Positions 7,301 to 8,036 of a stretch of 8,036 nt of DNA are shown here, piece after piece; the stretch's first letter is position 1; each line of letters opens with the position of its first letter. The notes below the pieces were generated by a model that was not told the DNA's origin, searched no databases, and was given only the letters and a program-made list of their open reading frames with translations. Both the position numbers and the translations under genes were made by a program. Where the stretch lies: the NCBI GenBank assembly GCA_030042375.1, contig JASHZU010000493.1, forward strand, positions 1-8,036, written 5' to 3'. The DNA comes from Verrucomicrobiia bacterium. GTDB taxonomy: Bacteria > Verrucomicrobiota > Verrucomicrobiae > Limisphaerales > UBA11358.

Positions 7301-7438
7301 ATCAATATGCGCCAGCGTTTGGAAAAAATCCGCGGCCGTTGTGAGATCCGGAGCGAACCTGGAGCCGGGACGGAAGTTAAATTCATCGTCGAAGTGTTGT
7401 CGGACAATTTATCCACGCGGAAATTTTCTTCTAATTAG
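4328..7438 (+). CDS. Two-propeller periplasmic sensor histidine kinase (Reg_prop, Y_Y_Y, HisKA_3, HATPase)
   Basis: I chose the ATG at 4328 (1036 residues). A GTG at 4232 would add 32 residues that do not look like a leader; neither start has a Shine-Dalgarno sequence. Residues about 29-42 are a hydrophobic signal or anchor segment. Residues about 60-655 hold fourteen blade repeats of the form DG-x-LW-[IVF]-GT-x-GL. Their Trp positions are 88, 131, 173, 212, 250, (Val291), 333, 375, 417, 457, 498, 540, 582 and 640, consistent with two seven-bladed propellers. A Y_Y_Y domain follows (about 686-768, RFEFDYTGISF, YRLDGLDPGW). One membrane helix lies at about 774-797. HisKA_3 carries RDIHDNLG with the phospho-acceptor His825. 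The HATPase has the N-box ALHNVVKH (Asn937), DNGRGF (Asp964) and NGLINM (989). All kinase motifs are intact, and there is no receiver or DNA-binding domain. By family analogy the propellers sense a ligand, often a glycan, in the periplasm, and a NarL/LuxR-type regulator receives the phosphate. That partner is not in the window. Confidence 0.95.
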   Translation: MKCLLLNLPGFSCIGAALKTLWPFNRLPLLFIKGAICIIAVFQTFSSQKVLGETTNLPGYFTRIWSTDDGLPNDAVTAVVQAQDGYLWLATYDGLVRFDGVTFTRYDSSTTPEMHSTRVTSLFEDATGNLWIGYETGELVRYRDGHFYATEFRAPWEQKKIQFIGADTNNNIWLLNDAGMLANMAGKISAPPNVGNAAGATAMTSSPHGGLWINSGGFAFALHNDVLSPLPSRSGDYVKGICAGRDGSLWVLGQNYLSRWKNGKIYDEGKSPVGNSSVVGMTEMKSGCLAVGTLEQGLFLIFPGRGIAHFDHDNGFPDNWVRSLCEDREGTLWVGTGGSGLVALRPSRVTTLKPPDDWRGASVLSITCSHDGALWTGTEGAGLYRFYTNQWMHFGGADGISDLFVWSVSEDAKNQLWVGTWGAGLLTKNDDHFVPITSIGAGMAVTAVLHGKNGVTWIGTTTGLFKWQNGTATHYGEKQGLALPDVRAIVEQPDGTLWFGMLGGGLGRLQNGVIKQFRKSDGLSSDFVQCLHLDSDGTIWIGTYGGGLDCLKQGHFSTISINQGLPSSYICSIDQDNSGNFWIGSHAGIFRIQKSEMDQCLNKEIPVRPLVYGIGDGMPTLECSGGFQPVAFKTGDGKLWFSTSKGIVVIDPDDIKVNQLEPPVHIEKVLVDGQAAEGINSTNGPLRIGPGRQRFEFDYTGISFVAPEKIAFKYRLDGLDPGWTDAGTKRFVVYTYIPPGTYRFEVTACNSDGVWNPTGASLAFTVQPYFWQTWWFRIGCGLIAAVLLSGIALWTARWRLRRKLERLERQRAIERERARIARDIHDNLGANLTRISLLSQSAHSELNNPQEAAVQLDRIYETTREMTRAMDEIVWAVNPEHDTLDSLVNYLGKFAQDYLGSLGIRCRLDLPVQLPQWLVTAEVRHHLFLALKEALHNVVKHAAASEVTVSLTTTRNSFTLAARDNGRGFVPQTLEQKSPQETGRSASRNGLINMRQRLEKIRGRCEIRSEPGAGTEVKFIVEVLSDNLSTRKFSSN

Positions 7439-7449
7439 GAAGCCAAAAA

Positions 7450-7484
7450 CCGGACAACAATCCACACTCCGGGATTTATTTTTC
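7450..7484 (+). terminator. Weak possible terminator after the sensor kinase gene
   Basis: CCGGA (7450-7454) can pair with TCCGG (7468-7472), leaving a 13-nt loop, followed by GATTTATTTTTCC. The short stem and large loop make it weak. It lies 11 nt beyond the kinase stop and runs into the end of the convergent minus-strand gene, so it would sit where a terminator is needed. Confidence 0.3.
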
Positions 7485-8036
7485 CATCTCAAAAGCCGCG
7501 TAGCTGTGCGGGGGCAAGTGGACGATAAACGAAATATTTTTTTCTCCACCGTCTTGCGGAGGCCAGCGCCGGCGCAGCGGCGCCATTTGGCCAACTAAAA
7601 TTTCACCGGTGACGAGGTTCTTCAAATGCATAAAATTTCCCGCCACGGAAATTTTCACGTCCGTCTCCACTGGCAAATAGGATTCAGCAACGAATGTCTG
7701 GTTATCATAGGCAAACAAGGCGACTTGTGAAGGACCATCAAGCCGAACAGGAAAGCCGCGCATAATGTAATTTTTAATCGTGCTGGCCACCTCCTGCGGG
7801 AGCGCGTAGAGGTCGTTGAAATTGTCGGGTATCGTCCAGATATAAAGCACGCCTTTGGAATAACGGTCCATGAGTAATAGCGGAAAAGCGTTGCCATTTG
7901 CTTCCGCGCGGACGAGCGACCACGCCTCGTTAGTCAGGAAAACAACTTGCGGGAATAAAATATCGTCGTTGGTCCCGCCATCGAGCCCGGAAGCGTTGCC
8001 TGCGCCAAAGCCGCTGGAAAACTTGTGTGCCAGGAC
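7476..8036 (-). CDS. C-terminal part of a protein of unknown family, possibly carbohydrate-active (partial, N-terminus off right edge)
   Basis: The frame is open from the right edge (first codon at 8036) through 186 residues to a TAA at 7478-7476. No start can be assigned; an internal ATG at 7871 is not the real start, because coding-like sequence continues upstream of it (FPQVVFLTNEAWSLVRAE). Visible features are LLLMDRYSKGVLYIWTIPDN, which resembles the region after a glutamine-amidotransferase-like fold in some glycosidases (a Gly-Lys/Ser-Gly turn followed by a strand and IPDN). After it comes a small beta-rich C-terminal domain with HLKNLVTGE and an ending LPPHSYAAFEMEK, the sort of C-terminal beta-sandwich seen in many extracellular glycoside hydrolases. 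This assignment is a guess from style. It is convergent with the kinase gene, with 37 nt between the two stops. Confidence 0.75.
   Translation of the reverse strand, partial: VLAHKFSSGFGAGNASGLDGGTNDDILFPQVVFLTNEAWSLVRAEANGNAFPLLLMDRYSKGVLYIWTIPDNFNDLYALPQEVASTIKNYIMRGFPVRLDGPSQVALFAYDNQTFVAESYLPVETDVKISVAGNFMHLKNLVTGEILVGQMAPLRRRWPPQDGGEKNISFIVHLPPHSYAAFEMEK

Noticed and set aside
7476..7871. Treating the ATG at 7871 as the start of a complete 131-residue gene
   Set aside because: The frame stays open with coding-like residues to the window edge, so this is an internal Met of a longer protein.

Overview
The window looks like a chromosomal segment of a Verrucomicrobiota bacterium (Pedosphaera / Limisphaerales-like). 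The main reasons are a DUF1559-style pseudopilin-like protein paired with a small lipoprotein, secreted beta-sandwich proteins with a C-terminal LQ-x-ATSLTGPW-type segment, and a large beta-propeller sensor kinase. This placement rests on recognised family styles, not on any search. No rRNA, tRNA, CRISPR array, transposase or integrase was seen.

Layout: five of the six genes I call are on the minus strand and one is on the plus strand. Reading the minus strand from position 4106 leftwards: a small lipoprotein (4106-3696); 14 nt later a type II-secretion/pilin-like protein with a classic prepilin N-terminus (3681-2641); a 249-nt gap with an operator-like inverted repeat; a 542-residue secreted multi-domain beta-sandwich protein (2391-763); a good rho-independent terminator (728-691); then the first 218 residues of another secreted protein (656 to beyond the left edge). 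That last protein has a signal peptide, a carbohydrate-binding-like domain and the beginning of what looks like a glycoside-hydrolase-type catalytic domain.

Divergent from the lipoprotein, the plus strand carries a sensor histidine kinase of about 1036 residues (4328-7438). It has a signal/anchor segment, fourteen propeller-blade repeats (two seven-bladed propellers), a Y_Y_Y domain, one membrane helix, a HisKA_3 dimerisation domain and a HATPase. It resembles the extracytoplasmic sensors of Bacteroidetes hybrid two-component systems but has NarL-type kinase modules and no fused receiver. Convergent with it, a minus-strand gene enters from the right edge and ends at 7476; only its last 186 residues are visible and I do not recognise the family with certainty.

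Interpretation (inference): the set fits a polysaccharide sensing and utilisation locus. The kinase would sense a glycan fragment in the periplasm, and the secreted proteins would bind or cut the glycan at or outside the cell surface. The pseudopilin-like protein and lipoprotein would act in the envelope. The response regulator and any unambiguous catalytic domain lie outside the window or are absent, so this remains a hypothesis.
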